A stretch of 55,598 bases of DNA from Caldilineaceae bacterium (GTDB lineage: Bacteria > Chloroflexota > Anaerolineae > Caldilineales > Caldilineaceae), in the NCBI GenBank assembly GCA_019637645.1, contig JAHBVH010000056.1, positions 1 through 55,598 of the forward strand, written 5' to 3'. The number at the start of each line of letters is the position of its first letter. Positions within the stretch are counted from its first letter, which is position 1. The position numbers were made by a program, and so were the translations under genes. Under the pieces are notes generated by a model. The model did not search any database. It was not told where the DNA came from and saw only the letters and a list, made by a program, of their open reading frames with translations. Positions 25,912 to 35,241 of the stretch are shown here, piece after piece.

Positions 25912-27017
25912 TGGGCAGCGCAACAGGGCAAGGGCCTACTCCCTGGCAGCAGAAGTTCGAGGCGATCATGCAGGAAAATGTCGATCTCAATCGCCAGTGG
26001 CTACGCGGCTTGGAAAATTTGGGGAAGCTGCGCGAGGACGATATTGAGATTGGCACCGCGCCCAAAACGGCTGTCTATCGCGAAGACAAACTGGTGCTCT
26101 ATCGTTATGAACCGGTGGTTAAAAAGCCCTTATCCCCGCCGCTGCTCATTAGCTATGCCCTTGTGAATCGCCCTTATATGGTCGATCTCCAGCCGGATCG
26201 GTCGCTGGTACGCAACCTGCTCAAACTCGGCATGGATGTCTATCTGATCGATTGGGGCTATCCAGGGCCAACCGAACGGTGGCTGACCCTCGATGATTAC
26301 ATTAACGGCTATATCGACAACTGTGTTGATGCTATTTGTCAGCAGCAGGGGATTGATCAAGTCACGTTGTTGGGCATCTGCCAAGGCGGCACCTTTAGTC
26401 TCTGCTACGCCGCACTCCACCCAGCGAAGATTAAAAATTTGATTACTATGGTCACGCCCGTCGATTTTCATATTCAGGGAACCGCCGGTTGTGGCTTGCT
26501 AAACAGCTGGGTACAGGGTATGGATCCAGATGCCATGGTGGCAACCTTTGGCAATATCCCCGGCCATTTTATGAACTATGGCTATCTGATGTTGCGTCCC
26601 TTTGCCCTCTTTGTGGGCAAATATTTGGATCTGCCCGAAATTGCCAGCGATGAGGCCAAATTGCTGAACTTCCTGCGCATGGAGAAGTGGATCTTTGATA
26701 GTCCTGATCAAGCGGGCGAGGCGTGGCGACACTTTGTCAAAGATTTCTATCAACAGAACCGGTTGATCAAAGGCGAAGTGATCATTGGCGAGCAGCGGGT
26801 CGATCTCGCCCAAGTCACCATGCCTGTCCTCAATCTCTATGCCGAGCAAGATCATCTGGTGCCCCCGGCTTCTAGCTTGGCGCTAGGCCGTTTTGTTGGC
26901 ACGCAAGATTACACAGTCCATTCCTTTCCCACGGGCCACATTGGCATGTATGTCAGCGGCAAAGTTCAAAAAGATCTCCCACCGTTGATCGCCCATTGGG
27001 TACAAGCCAGGCAATAG
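25911..27017 (+). CDS. phaC: Class III PHA synthase catalytic subunit PhaC
   Basis: This alpha/beta-hydrolase-fold enzyme of 368 residues polymerises (R)-3-hydroxyacyl-CoA, mainly 3-hydroxybutyryl-CoA, at the granule surface. The lipase-box variant GICQGG places the catalytic Cys at 157; Asp314 (AEQDH) and His343 (TGHIG) complete the triad. The size and the phaE neighbour identify class III. Start codon and phaE stop overlap by one base. Confidence 0.95.
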   Translation: MGSATGQGPTPWQQKFEAIMQENVDLNRQWLRGLENLGKLREDDIEIGTAPKTAVYREDKLVLYRYEPVVKKPLSPPLLISYALVNRPYMVDLQPDRSLVRNLLKLGMDVYLIDWGYPGPTERWLTLDDYINGYIDNCVDAICQQQGIDQVTLLGICQGGTFSLCYAALHPAKIKNLITMVTPVDFHIQGTAGCGLLNSWVQGMDPDAMVATFGNIPGHFMNYGYLMLRPFALFVGKYLDLPEIASDEAKLLNFLRMEKWIFDSPDQAGEAWRHFVKDFYQQNRLIKGEVIIGEQRVDLAQVTMPVLNLYAEQDHLVPPASSLALGRFVGTQDYTVHSFPTGHIGMYVSGKVQKDLPPLIAHWVQARQ

Positions 27018-27066
27018 CACAAGCCAATCCACCCATTTCACGCAAGCTGTCCAGCAAGGAGGAAGC

Positions 27067-27780
27067 ATGTTTGGCTTAGAAGGCAAGGTCATTTTGGTGA
27101 CCGGCGGCAATCGCGGTATTGGCGCCGCAATTGTAGAGATCCTGACCCAAGTGGGCGCTCAGGTTGCCTATACCTATCGCAGCGCGCCGGGGCCAGCCGC
27201 GGCACTGGCGATTCAGGCCGATGTGACCGATCCAGCTTCAATGGCCGCTGCTGTAGCGCGCATTGAAGCCGAGGTTGGCCCCATCTATGGCGTTGTCCTC
27301 AACGCTGGCATTACTAAAGACAATCTCTTCTCCAATATCTCGGTAGAAGATTGGTACGCGGTGATCGACACCAATTTGAATGGCATCTTTCATACCTTGC
27401 ATCCCATCGTGCCGCACTTATACGAGCGGGGCAGCGGTTCGCTGGTCTTTATCAGCTCGGTGGTGGGGGAGCAAGGCAATATTGGGCAGGCCAATTATGC
27501 AGCAGCCAAATCCGCCGTGATTGGGCTAGCGAAAACGCTTGGATTGGAAGGCGCGCGCTATGGTGTGCGCTCGAATGTGGTGGCCCCGGGCTTCACCTCG
27601 ACCGATATGGTCAAATCCATTCCCGACAAGGTGAAGGAACGCATTTTAAGTAAAATCCCCTTACGCCGCTTTGCCGAGCCCGAAGAGATCGGCTGGGCTG
27701 TCGCCTTTTTACTATCCCCGGTGATGGCTGGCTATATTACGGGGGAAGTGATGAGCGTCAATGGTGGGCAATACACTTAA
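27067..27780 (+). CDS. phaB: Acetoacetyl-CoA reductase, SDR family
   Basis: This 237-residue short-chain dehydrogenase has the TGGNRGIG cofactor loop near residue 12, NAG(I), catalytic Ser and the YAAAKS motif (Tyr-x-x-x-Lys). It would reduce acetoacetyl-CoA to (R)-3-hydroxybutyryl-CoA with NADPH. Similar proteins serve fatty acid synthesis (FabG), and I assign phaB because it lies between phaC and phaA. AAGGAGGAAGC upstream is a strong ribosome binding site. Confidence 0.82.
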   Translation: MFGLEGKVILVTGGNRGIGAAIVEILTQVGAQVAYTYRSAPGPAAALAIQADVTDPASMAAAVARIEAEVGPIYGVVLNAGITKDNLFSNISVEDWYAVIDTNLNGIFHTLHPIVPHLYERGSGSLVFISSVVGEQGNIGQANYAAAKSAVIGLAKTLGLEGARYGVRSNVVAPGFTSTDMVKSIPDKVKERILSKIPLRRFAEPEEIGWAVAFLLSPVMAGYITGEVMSVNGGQYT

Positions 27781-27841
27781 TAAAGCAAGTTTCAACAGCG
27801 AGATTTCATAATCAGGAACGCCATGGGGAGGGGGCATATTG

Positions 27842-29035
27842 ATGAAGGAATCCTATATTGTTTCTGCGGTCCGTACGCCGATTGGCAAGTTTGGCGGCAG
27901 TTTGAAGGAGTTATCGCCCGTTGCGTTGGGCGCGCATGTGATGCAAGTGGCCTTAGAACGGGCTGGGGTTGAGGGGAAGGATCTCGACCTGTTTATCTTT
28001 GGCAATATTCTGAAGCATGGGCATGGTCAGCTTGTGCCACGCCATGCCGCGCTAAAGGCGGGCATCCCCGCAGTGGTGGATGGCTATGCTGTCGATATGC
28101 TCTGCTCCTCGGGCATGATGAGCACCATGAACGCCGATATGGCGATTCGCGCGGGCGAGGCAGAGGTCGTCCTCGCTGGTGGCATTGAATCGATGTCCCA
28201 GGCGGGTTTTCACCTGAGCCACAAGGCGCGTTGGGGCTATAAACTGTTGATCGGTAACCAGACCGAGCAAGTCACCGATATTTTGCTGGCCGATGGCCTC
28301 ACCGATCCGATGAGTGGCGAGCTAATGGGGGAAGAGACAGAGCGGCTCGTCGCAGCGCATGGCGTTACGCGTGCTGAATTGGACGAGGTTGCTTATCTTT
28401 CCAACGTGCGGGCCGCGGCCGCAACGGCAGACGGCAAGTTTCGCCAGGAGATCGCTCCGCTTGAAATTACCGAACGGCGCAAAACTATTTTGTTTGATAC
28501 CGACGAAGGGATTCGCGCCGACACAACGCTGGCTTCCTTGGCCGGTCTGCGCCCCGCGTTTGGGGCCGAAGGGCAATTGACCGCGGGTAACTCGAGCCAG
28601 CTTTCCGACGGCGCAGCGGCCTTGGTCTTGGCGAGCCCCCAAGCGGTCGCGCACCTCCAACTCAAGCCGCTTGCCCGCATCTTGGGGGGGGCTTGGGCGG
28701 CGGTCGAGCCGTGGCGCTTTGTCGAGGGGCCTATTCCGGCCATTCAGAAATTACTGAAAAAGATCGACATGCGCATTGATGATTTTCAGCTTTTTGAAAA
28801 CAACGAAGCTTTCGCTCTGAATAATGTCCTCCTCCGGCGGGCGTTGGGGATCCCCTATGAAAAGCTCAACGTCTATGGTGGCGCGATTGCCTTAGGCCAC
28901 CCCATTGGCGCATCGGGCGCGCGGATTTTGGTCACCCTCTTGAATGCGCTCCAGCAAGAAGGGAAAGAGCGGGGCTTGGCCTCCCTCTGTCATGGCACTG
29001 GTGGTGGCACAGCCGTTGCCATTGAACTTCTGTAG
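27842..29035 (+). CDS. phaA: Acetyl-CoA acetyltransferase (thiolase)
   Basis: This 397-residue thiolase condenses two acetyl-CoA to acetoacetyl-CoA, the first step of PHB synthesis. Motifs are MLCSSGMMS with nucleophile Cys88, NEAFALNN, GHPIGASGARI with the catalytic His, and CHGTGGGTA with Cys383. It is the last gene of the operon and is followed by a strong terminator. ATG 27842 is preferred over the adjacent TTG 27839. Confidence 0.9.
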   Translation: MKESYIVSAVRTPIGKFGGSLKELSPVALGAHVMQVALERAGVEGKDLDLFIFGNILKHGHGQLVPRHAALKAGIPAVVDGYAVDMLCSSGMMSTMNADMAIRAGEAEVVLAGGIESMSQAGFHLSHKARWGYKLLIGNQTEQVTDILLADGLTDPMSGELMGEETERLVAAHGVTRAELDEVAYLSNVRAAAATADGKFRQEIAPLEITERRKTILFDTDEGIRADTTLASLAGLRPAFGAEGQLTAGNSSQLSDGAAALVLASPQAVAHLQLKPLARILGGAWAAVEPWRFVEGPIPAIQKLLKKIDMRIDDFQLFENNEAFALNNVLLRRALGIPYEKLNVYGGAIALGHPIGASGARILVTLLNALQQEGKERGLASLCHGTGGGTAVAIELL

Positions 29036-29054
29036 CGATTCATGTCTGCCAATC

Positions 29055-29087
29055 AAAAAAGCCGCTCTTGTTGAGCGGCTTTTTTTG
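29055..29087 (+). terminator. Intrinsic terminator of the PHA operon
   Basis: GCCGCTC (29061-29067) pairs with GAGCGGC (29073-29079), with A-runs upstream and eight T downstream. The A-tract on the other side makes it usable for the convergent rsfS transcript as well. Confidence 0.92.
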
Positions 29088-29101
29088 TAAATATCCAGAG
29101 A

Positions 29102-29455
29102 CTATAGCAGTTTCAGAACGACATTGGCCTTATTCCACAGTTCTTCCAACTGATAGAAATCGCGCTTCTCATCGGTGAAGAGATGGACAATTACATCGCC
29201 GTAGTCGAGCAGCGCCCAACCGCCGCTGTTTTCTTCCACGCCTTCCATGCCAATCGGGCGGATGTTCTGCTCCAATCGTAGCTGTTGGAGCACTTCATCT
29301 TCGATTGCTTTGGCTTGTCGTTCATTGTCAATCGTGGCAATGATAAAGTACGAAGCGATCGAAGTATGATCGGCTACGTCCAATAGCACAATGTCAGCGG
29401 CCTGCTTGTCTTCAATAATATCAATAATCTTATGGGCTAACGCTTGACTATCCAG
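29102..29455 (-). CDS. rsfS: Ribosomal silencing factor RsfS, apparent CTG start
   Basis: RsfS binds ribosomal protein uL14 and blocks subunit joining during starvation. The 117-residue protein carries the family signature DHTSIASYFIIATIDNERQ, WALLDYGDVIVHLF and the helical end FYQLEELW. The conserved N-terminal helix (LDSQALAHKIIDIIEDKQAADIV) is encoded only if translation starts at CTG, complement 29453-29455. That CTG lies six bases after a perfect AGGAGG (29462-29467). No in-frame ATG, GTG or TTG lies upstream nearby. A start at the internal GTG 29389 would delete this conserved helix. Confidence 0.85.
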   Translation of the reverse strand: MDSQALAHKIIDIIEDKQAADIVLLDVADHTSIASYFIIATIDNERQAKAIEDEVLQQLRLEQNIRPIGMEGVEENSGGWALLDYGDVIVHLFTDEKRDFYQLEELWNKANVVLKLL

Positions 29456-29538
29456 AAATGGCCTCCTGTCTTTCGCTCTATGCCAGTAATATGCCCGTTT
29501 TCCAGTGGTGGGCTCACTTGATCGTACAGCACAAAGGA

Positions 29539-32229
29539 CTACGGTTTGGTTACCCGCTGAAAGGTGAGGTAGTAGCTGGTATGAATTCCATACGTCCGCT
29601 GTTCAATACTTCCTAAACCAGCGCCACTAATTTGATCACTTTGTAGCCCTTCCACTTTCACACTATAGGCATAACCGGCCGCATACATTTGGAAGTTGTA
29701 GGCATAATCAGGCGGCGTCTTATTTTCGGTCACGCCGGTTAGGGAACCTTCACCCCAAGTTACCAAAACGGGTTGCCCAACCAAGCGGTTCCCATTTTCG
29801 TCTAGCGTTTCTACATAAATATGATGCTTCCCTGCCGACTGAATCTCGTCCGCCCAGCGTGCATCTACCAAACGCCAATATTGCTGCCCAGAGCCAACAC
29901 CGGCTTCCTGGAGTTGCACGCCTAATTGATCCAGCCGGGTATCCCACGCACGCGCGGGCAGGGCTGCGGCTTGGACAACTTCTTCCTGCGGCGGTGGCGC
30001 TTCTTGGGGCGGTGGCGCGGAAGCGGCACTGATATCAGCGGGGGCCGGTTGTAGTGGTGCGGCAACTTGTGCCTCACCTACATAGAGTTGCAGCAGGGGT
30101 GCAGGTGTTGGTGTATTGGCATCTGCCGGGAAAGCAGCCTTGGCTAAGATCACATTCCCAGCATCAGAGGGTGAGGTAGGTGTAGGTGGCGGCGTATGCG
30201 TTGCTGTCGGTGCCGCCAATCGATCCGCCTGGAGCAGGGCGGCTGCTAAATTTTGATCCTGGGCCGCAATTTCATAACTACCCATCGTTGCGACAGCCAC
30301 CAAGGCGCGGGAAGAAGCCGCCAATGCAGCGCCATTCGCCATACTCGTTCCGCTTAACAGGTTGAGTAGCATCCAGGGGGCTGCCACGCCTAGGAGCCAC
30401 AACAAGACCAAGATAAAGAGCGCCAAGCGCACCTTGCCAAAGGTACTGAGGTTGGCAAACCAATCCCCAAATCCGCCGTTTTGCCGTGGCTGGGCGGCCA
30501 TCTGTTGAGCCGGTACGGGTACCGCGAGTCGTCGTTGCGCCGTTTGTACACGCGGGTTCGCGGGTGGTTGTGCCACGGGGGCATAGGTGCTTTGTGCCAT
30601 AGGTGCCGCGCTATATTGGCTGATGCGGCGGCTAAAGGTACGTGTAATGTTGAGTGCTAGTGTAGGATAGCGAGAGACTAAGGTATCAAAATCACTCTTT
30701 TCCAGCATCCAAACATCAATGTCGGTCTCTGCAATGACGGTTGAGGCGTGGGGATCACCCGAGAGCACGGACCGTTCACCGAACATCTCCCCCGCATCTA
30801 GCACCCAACCGCTACCATCCAGTGACTGGACATAGACCTGGCCACGCTCAAGGAAGTAGAGGGCGTCCGCTGGCGTATTGGCTTGGTAGACCTGTTCCCC
30901 AGAGCGATAGCGCATGGGGCGCAAGTAGCGAGCAACCTGACGTAGGTCGGTTGTACTGAGATCGGACAAGATCGGGAATTCGCGGAAGCGATCCAGATCA
31001 TTGTGCTCTGGTTCGGGTTCGGCCATGTGGGTGGCGACGCCCTGGCTCAAGGCCTTGGCAATGGCCGGATGTTGGACGGTTAGTTCATCGAGATCGGTTT
31101 TGTAGAGGATCCACAGGTTCGTATTGCGGGTTGCCGTTGCATCTTCGGTGCGAATGAGCCCAGTCAGTAAGCTCATCTCCCCAAAGAAACTGCCTCCAGC
31201 GATACGGGCTTTTTCCTCTACCACGCCACTGGCGTTCTCTTCGGTTAGCTCAATCTCGCCATTTTCAACCAGATAAATGGCATCCCCAGCTTCGCCAATG
31301 CGGTAGACACGTTCTCCAGCCGGAATATGCTGCAAGACCATGCGGTGAGCAATTGCCTGCAAACTCTGTGGCGGCACCTCGGCAAAGAGTGGCATCTGAG
31401 AAAGGCGTAAGACAGCCTGTGCTTGGTCTGCCTTGCCCAGGCGCGAGCGGACATTGCGCCCAAGGCTACGGCGTAGCCCCGGATGACTGCTGTTGATCGT
31501 CTGGAAATTTTCGGCAGAAAGCACCCAGACGAGGCTGTCTTCAGTAGCCAAGGCCGTTTCATTATAGGGCTTATTGGTCAGTAGCGACAGCGCGCCAATG
31601 ATGGCACCCGCCTGTACTCGTTGCACATCTTGCCCAGGAATCATCGGCTCTGGCCGGATTTCAAAGGCGCCGTTCTCAACAACAAAGAGCCCGCTCGGCA
31701 TCTCGCCACCGCGGTGGATCGGTGTCTGCGTACGCACAATGCGCGGCTGGAGGCGGCGGGCAACGGCGTGGAGCGTATGGCGGGGCAGGTTACTCAGCTC
31801 ATTGATCTTGGCTAATCGCTCGACTAAATAATCATCCATTTGGACGAGCAGCGTACCAAAATTTCGGCTAATTTTGATGCCGATTTCGGGATTGCGTACG
31901 AACAAGGTGCGCAATTTTTGGTCAGATAACTTCCAGGCCGCCAGATCAGCCGCAACCGCGGCGTCGATCTCTTGATTGGTGCCACGGAAGAGCGCATCTT
32001 CCCCTAAAATGCTCCCAGCCCCCAACGTTGCTAACGTGTGGCCATTGCTGGCAACCAAGCGAACAAAACCCTGCTCAATGACACTCAGTGCATCGGCTTG
32101 TTCGCCACTTTTAAAGAGATGTGCACCTTTGGGATAGTGACTATCCGCAAAGCTATTGGCTAAAATTTCTAGCTCTTCATCGGCCAAGCCATCAAAAATG
32201 GGTATAGCCTTGAGCAAATTACTTTTCAC
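29539..32229 (-). CDS. Transmembrane protein with four cNMP-binding-type domains
   Basis: This 896-residue protein has four tandem cyclic-nucleotide-binding-type domains (about residues 1-125, 140-265, 275-400 and 412-545). A Pro/Gln/Ala linker follows, then one membrane segment near 600-620, then a Thr/Pro/Ala-rich linker, then a C-terminal domain at about 780-896. Only the third domain keeps the phosphate-binding pattern well (FGEMSLL with a downstream Arg in LIRTEDATA). The others lack the Glu or the Arg and may be structural. The topology suggests cytosolic sensor domains and an extracytoplasmic C-terminus. The C-terminal domain (YWRLVDARW, GKHHIYVETLDENGNRLVGQ) resembles that of the lipoprotein encoded upstream at 32270-33676. 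The function is unknown. No adenylate cyclase gene is visible nearby. Confidence 0.85.
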   Translation of the reverse strand: MKSNLLKAIPIFDGLADEELEILANSFADSHYPKGAHLFKSGEQADALSVIEQGFVRLVASNGHTLATLGAGSILGEDALFRGTNQEIDAAVAADLAAWKLSDQKLRTLFVRNPEIGIKISRNFGTLLVQMDDYLVERLAKINELSNLPRHTLHAVARRLQPRIVRTQTPIHRGGEMPSGLFVVENGAFEIRPEPMIPGQDVQRVQAGAIIGALSLLTNKPYNETALATEDSLVWVLSAENFQTINSSHPGLRRSLGRNVRSRLGKADQAQAVLRLSQMPLFAEVPPQSLQAIAHRMVLQHIPAGERVYRIGEAGDAIYLVENGEIELTEENASGVVEEKARIAGGSFFGEMSLLTGLIRTEDATATRNTNLWILYKTDLDELTVQHPAIAKALSQGVATHMAEPEPEHNDLDRFREFPILSDLSTTDLRQVARYLRPMRYRSGEQVYQANTPADALYFLERGQVYVQSLDGSGWVLDAGEMFGERSVLSGDPHASTVIAETDIDVWMLEKSDFDTLVSRYPTLALNITRTFSRRISQYSAAPMAQSTYAPVAQPPANPRVQTAQRRLAVPVPAQQMAAQPRQNGGFGDWFANLSTFGKVRLALFILVLLWLLGVAAPWMLLNLLSGTSMANGAALAASSRALVAVATMGSYEIAAQDQNLAAALLQADRLAAPTATHTPPPTPTSPSDAGNVILAKAAFPADANTPTPAPLLQLYVGEAQVAAPLQPAPADISAASAPPPQEAPPPQEEVVQAAALPARAWDTRLDQLGVQLQEAGVGSGQQYWRLVDARWADEIQSAGKHHIYVETLDENGNRLVGQPVLVTWGEGSLTGVTENKTPPDYAYNFQMYAAGYAYSVKVEGLQSDQISGAGLGSIEQRTYGIHTSYYLTFQRVTKP

Positions 32230-32269
32230 TTCGCCTCCCTGTCGTGGTGCGACTGGAAATGCTAATTAC

Positions 32270-33676
32270 TTAATAATTCCGTTGAAAGATTGCTTCCCAA
32301 CTGTGATGCCCTTGACAGCCCCACGAATTGTAGAAAATTTGGCAATCTTCAGTATTCGTACAATAACCGGTAGCGATCAACGTCTCCTGGTCAATATCGA
32401 CCGAGCGGGTGGTAAAGCCTTCTGCCTTATCACTGCTCGATTCGCGACCATCATTGTTGCGAATGACCGTAAAGCCCTCGCCACTACCGTGCAAGTCGAA
32501 TTCAATAATACCATCACCTTTGCCCTGATCGCCAGTGACTGCCTCAAAACCGGTATAGATCCCTTTTAATCTAACGCCATTGAGGCGCGCGCCATTGGCA
32601 TCCAGCACATGGATACGCAGGAGATGTTTCCCAACACAGCCATCATTTTCTTGTTTGCCCCACAGCCGTCGGCTAACCAACGTGAAATAAGGAGCCGCAT
32701 TGGGATCAGCCGCCGGGGCTGCTGGCGTTGCTTCTGCTACTACTTCCGCTGGGGCTTCGGTGGCGGCTGGGGCGGCTGGGGCGGCTGTTGGTGGAACCGT
32801 TGGTGCTGGCGTAGCTGTGGCCGGTGGCGGTGGAATATTCGCCGCCACCGCAATCGTATTGGTATCACCAGCTGTTGAAACTAAAGACCCATAGACCCAG
32901 CCAGTTTGCCCATTGGTGAACGAAATCTCCCACCAATCGCCAGTTGTATTTTTACCGATAATGGTCGCCGCTTCACTTTGGCGTAATGAACCCGCAATCG
33001 GATAATCAGTGCTCGGACCAGAACGGACATTAATATCGCTGCTGGCAACCAATTGCGGTGCCGTTATCGTCGTTGGCGTCTCGGTTGGCACCATCAGCGG
33101 TTCACTGGTCGCGGTCGGGGCCGCGGCATCGTTCGGTGTCGCGGTTGCTTCTTCGCTGACTATATTATTGGCTATGTCACTGGGCGTGTTCGTCGCGAGG
33201 GCAACCATGGCTAAGGTGGGCTGTACCGTGACCATTACTTCAGCCTTCATGGCCGAGGCGGCGGTGGTTAGGTTGTTTTGCTCAGCATAGGCGGTAATAA
33301 TAGTAGACTGCAAGCCCATATCGGTCGATAACTTTACCAAGGCATTGGCAATATTGTTCTCGGCTCGATTGGTGATTGCATTTTCCGTTACATAGAGTAG
33401 CCACTGATTGCGGTTGGCGACTTCAAGCTCGGCGAGGGCTGTATTTGCTTCCGTTAAGTTATTGTGTGCTTGATAATCAAGCGCAACCTGTTGCGTCTTT
33501 GCCACTAAATCATCTTGGCTAGCAGCACTTTCAGGCCCACAACCGGTGAGCAAACCCAAGGCAAGCAAAATTCCCAATAAATACGGGATTTTTACGCTGA
33601 GTTTGGATAGAATTGTATAGCCTTGGGGAGAGAATAGCGGGATAGAAGGGTAAGTAGGCGTATAGCGATTAGACAT
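32270..33676 (-). CDS. SH3-domain lipoprotein with shared C-terminal domain
   Basis: The N-terminus has a lipoprotein signal (hydrophobic run ending LLTGC), so the mature protein should be lipid-anchored outside the membrane. A helical region follows. A bacterial SH3 domain is seen at about residues 205-265 (DINVRSGPSTDYPIAGSL ... GWVYGSLV). Next come an Ala/Pro/Thr-rich linker and a C-terminal domain of about 140 residues (YFTLVSRRLWGKQ, GKHLLRIHVLDANGARLNGV). That last domain is related to the one ending the downstream cNMP-type protein. The gene is 40 bp upstream of that gene on the same strand. ATG 33676 gives a plausible signal peptide; ATG 33703 is possible. No strong ribosome binding site is visible. 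Confidence 0.8.
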   Translation of the reverse strand: MSNRYTPTYPSIPLFSPQGYTILSKLSVKIPYLLGILLALGLLTGCGPESAASQDDLVAKTQQVALDYQAHNNLTEANTALAELEVANRNQWLLYVTENAITNRAENNIANALVKLSTDMGLQSTIITAYAEQNNLTTAASAMKAEVMVTVQPTLAMVALATNTPSDIANNIVSEEATATPNDAAAPTATSEPLMVPTETPTTITAPQLVASSDINVRSGPSTDYPIAGSLRQSEAATIIGKNTTGDWWEISFTNGQTGWVYGSLVSTAGDTNTIAVAANIPPPPATATPAPTVPPTAAPAAPAATEAPAEVVAEATPAAPAADPNAAPYFTLVSRRLWGKQENDGCVGKHLLRIHVLDANGARLNGVRLKGIYTGFEAVTGDQGKGDGIIEFDLHGSGEGFTVIRNNDGRESSSDKAEGFTTRSVDIDQETLIATGYCTNTEDCQIFYNSWGCQGHHSWEAIFQRNY

Positions 33677-33703
33677 TCTTAATTGTTGAAACATGGGCAG
33701 CAT

Positions 33704-34337
<634 letters not shown>

Positions 34338-34360
34338 ATTGCAAATCTGCCTGAGTTGCA

Positions 34361-34389
34361 AGTATACTAGTAGTGAAGAGAAACGTCAA
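34361..34389 (-). promoter_or_regulatory. Promoter of tRNA-Leu
   Basis: On the reverse strand TTGACG (34384-34389), a 17-base spacer and TATACT (34361-34366). The start of transcription would fall about 17 bases before the tRNA 5' end. Confidence 0.75.
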
Positions 34390-34581
34390 ATAGGCTATAA
34401 CGAAGTATGCAAGAATTTTTATAACCCTTCACGGCTGCGTTCCTTTTGCTAATGGATCGAGCTCCCGTGTGGCGCTTTAGGGACATCATAGGTACATCCG
34501 TAGACAAAGTGCATACGCCCTCTCGATCTACAATGAATGCCCGTAGCCTGAACAACCGTAGAATAGCCAGCTAGAATCAGT

Positions 34582-35193
34582 GTGAGCATGGAAACAACTT
34601 TATCGCCTCCTCCCGAGGAACAAGCGATCATTACCCAAGCAGCCCAAGGCGATACCCAAGCCTTTAACCTGCTTGTCCTCAAATATCAAGAAATGGCCTA
34701 TAGCGTCGCCTACCGCATGTTGCGCGATGAAGATGGGGCAGCCGATGTTGTGCAAGATAGTTTTATCAAAGCCTATCGAGCTCTCGGTGGCTTTCAGGGG
34801 GGCAATTTCCGCAGTTGGCTAATGCGCATTGTCGCCAATACTTGCTATGATGTGTTGCGCTCACGCCAACGCCGTGCAACCGATAGCCTTGATGATCTGG
34901 CCGTTGACCACGATCATAATCCAAATCTTGTTGATCACGCCGAAAGCCCAGAGTCTTATGCCGAGCGTATGGAGCTCAATCAATGGCTAGAAGCTGGTAT
35001 TCAAGCCCTACCACCTGATCAACGCTTGGTGCTCGTCTTATGCGATATTCACGGGTATGCCTATGAAGAAATTGCCGAAATTGCCGAACTGCCAATGGGT
35101 ACGGTAAAGTCACGCATTAGTCGAGCCCGTATGCGTTTGCGCGATTACTTGCTGAACAAGCCGGAACTATTACCGGCTTCATTCCGTCCATAA
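34582..35193 (+). CDS. ECF-family RNA polymerase sigma factor
   Basis: This 203-residue sigma factor contains region 2 (FNLLVLKYQEMAYSVAYRML ... DVVQDSFIKAYRAL, near residues 32-75, with FRSWLMRIVANTCYD) and region 4 (LPPDQRLVLVLCDIHGYAYEEIAEI ... GTVKSRISRARMRLRDYL, near 138-190). Regions 1 and 3 are absent, as in ECF sigma factors. The next gene encodes a membrane anti-sigma factor, so the regulon probably responds to an envelope signal. The start is GTG 34582 or ATG 34588; neither has a strong ribosome binding site. Confidence 0.95.
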   Translation: MSMETTLSPPPEEQAIITQAAQGDTQAFNLLVLKYQEMAYSVAYRMLRDEDGAADVVQDSFIKAYRALGGFQGGNFRSWLMRIVANTCYDVLRSRQRRATDSLDDLAVDHDHNPNLVDHAESPESYAERMELNQWLEAGIQALPPDQRLVLVLCDIHGYAYEEIAEIAELPMGTVKSRISRARMRLRDYLLNKPELLPASFRP

Positions 35194-35241
35194 CTCAGAC
35201 AGAAAACTTGAAGAACGATTAGCGAAGATTGATAAAAATTC

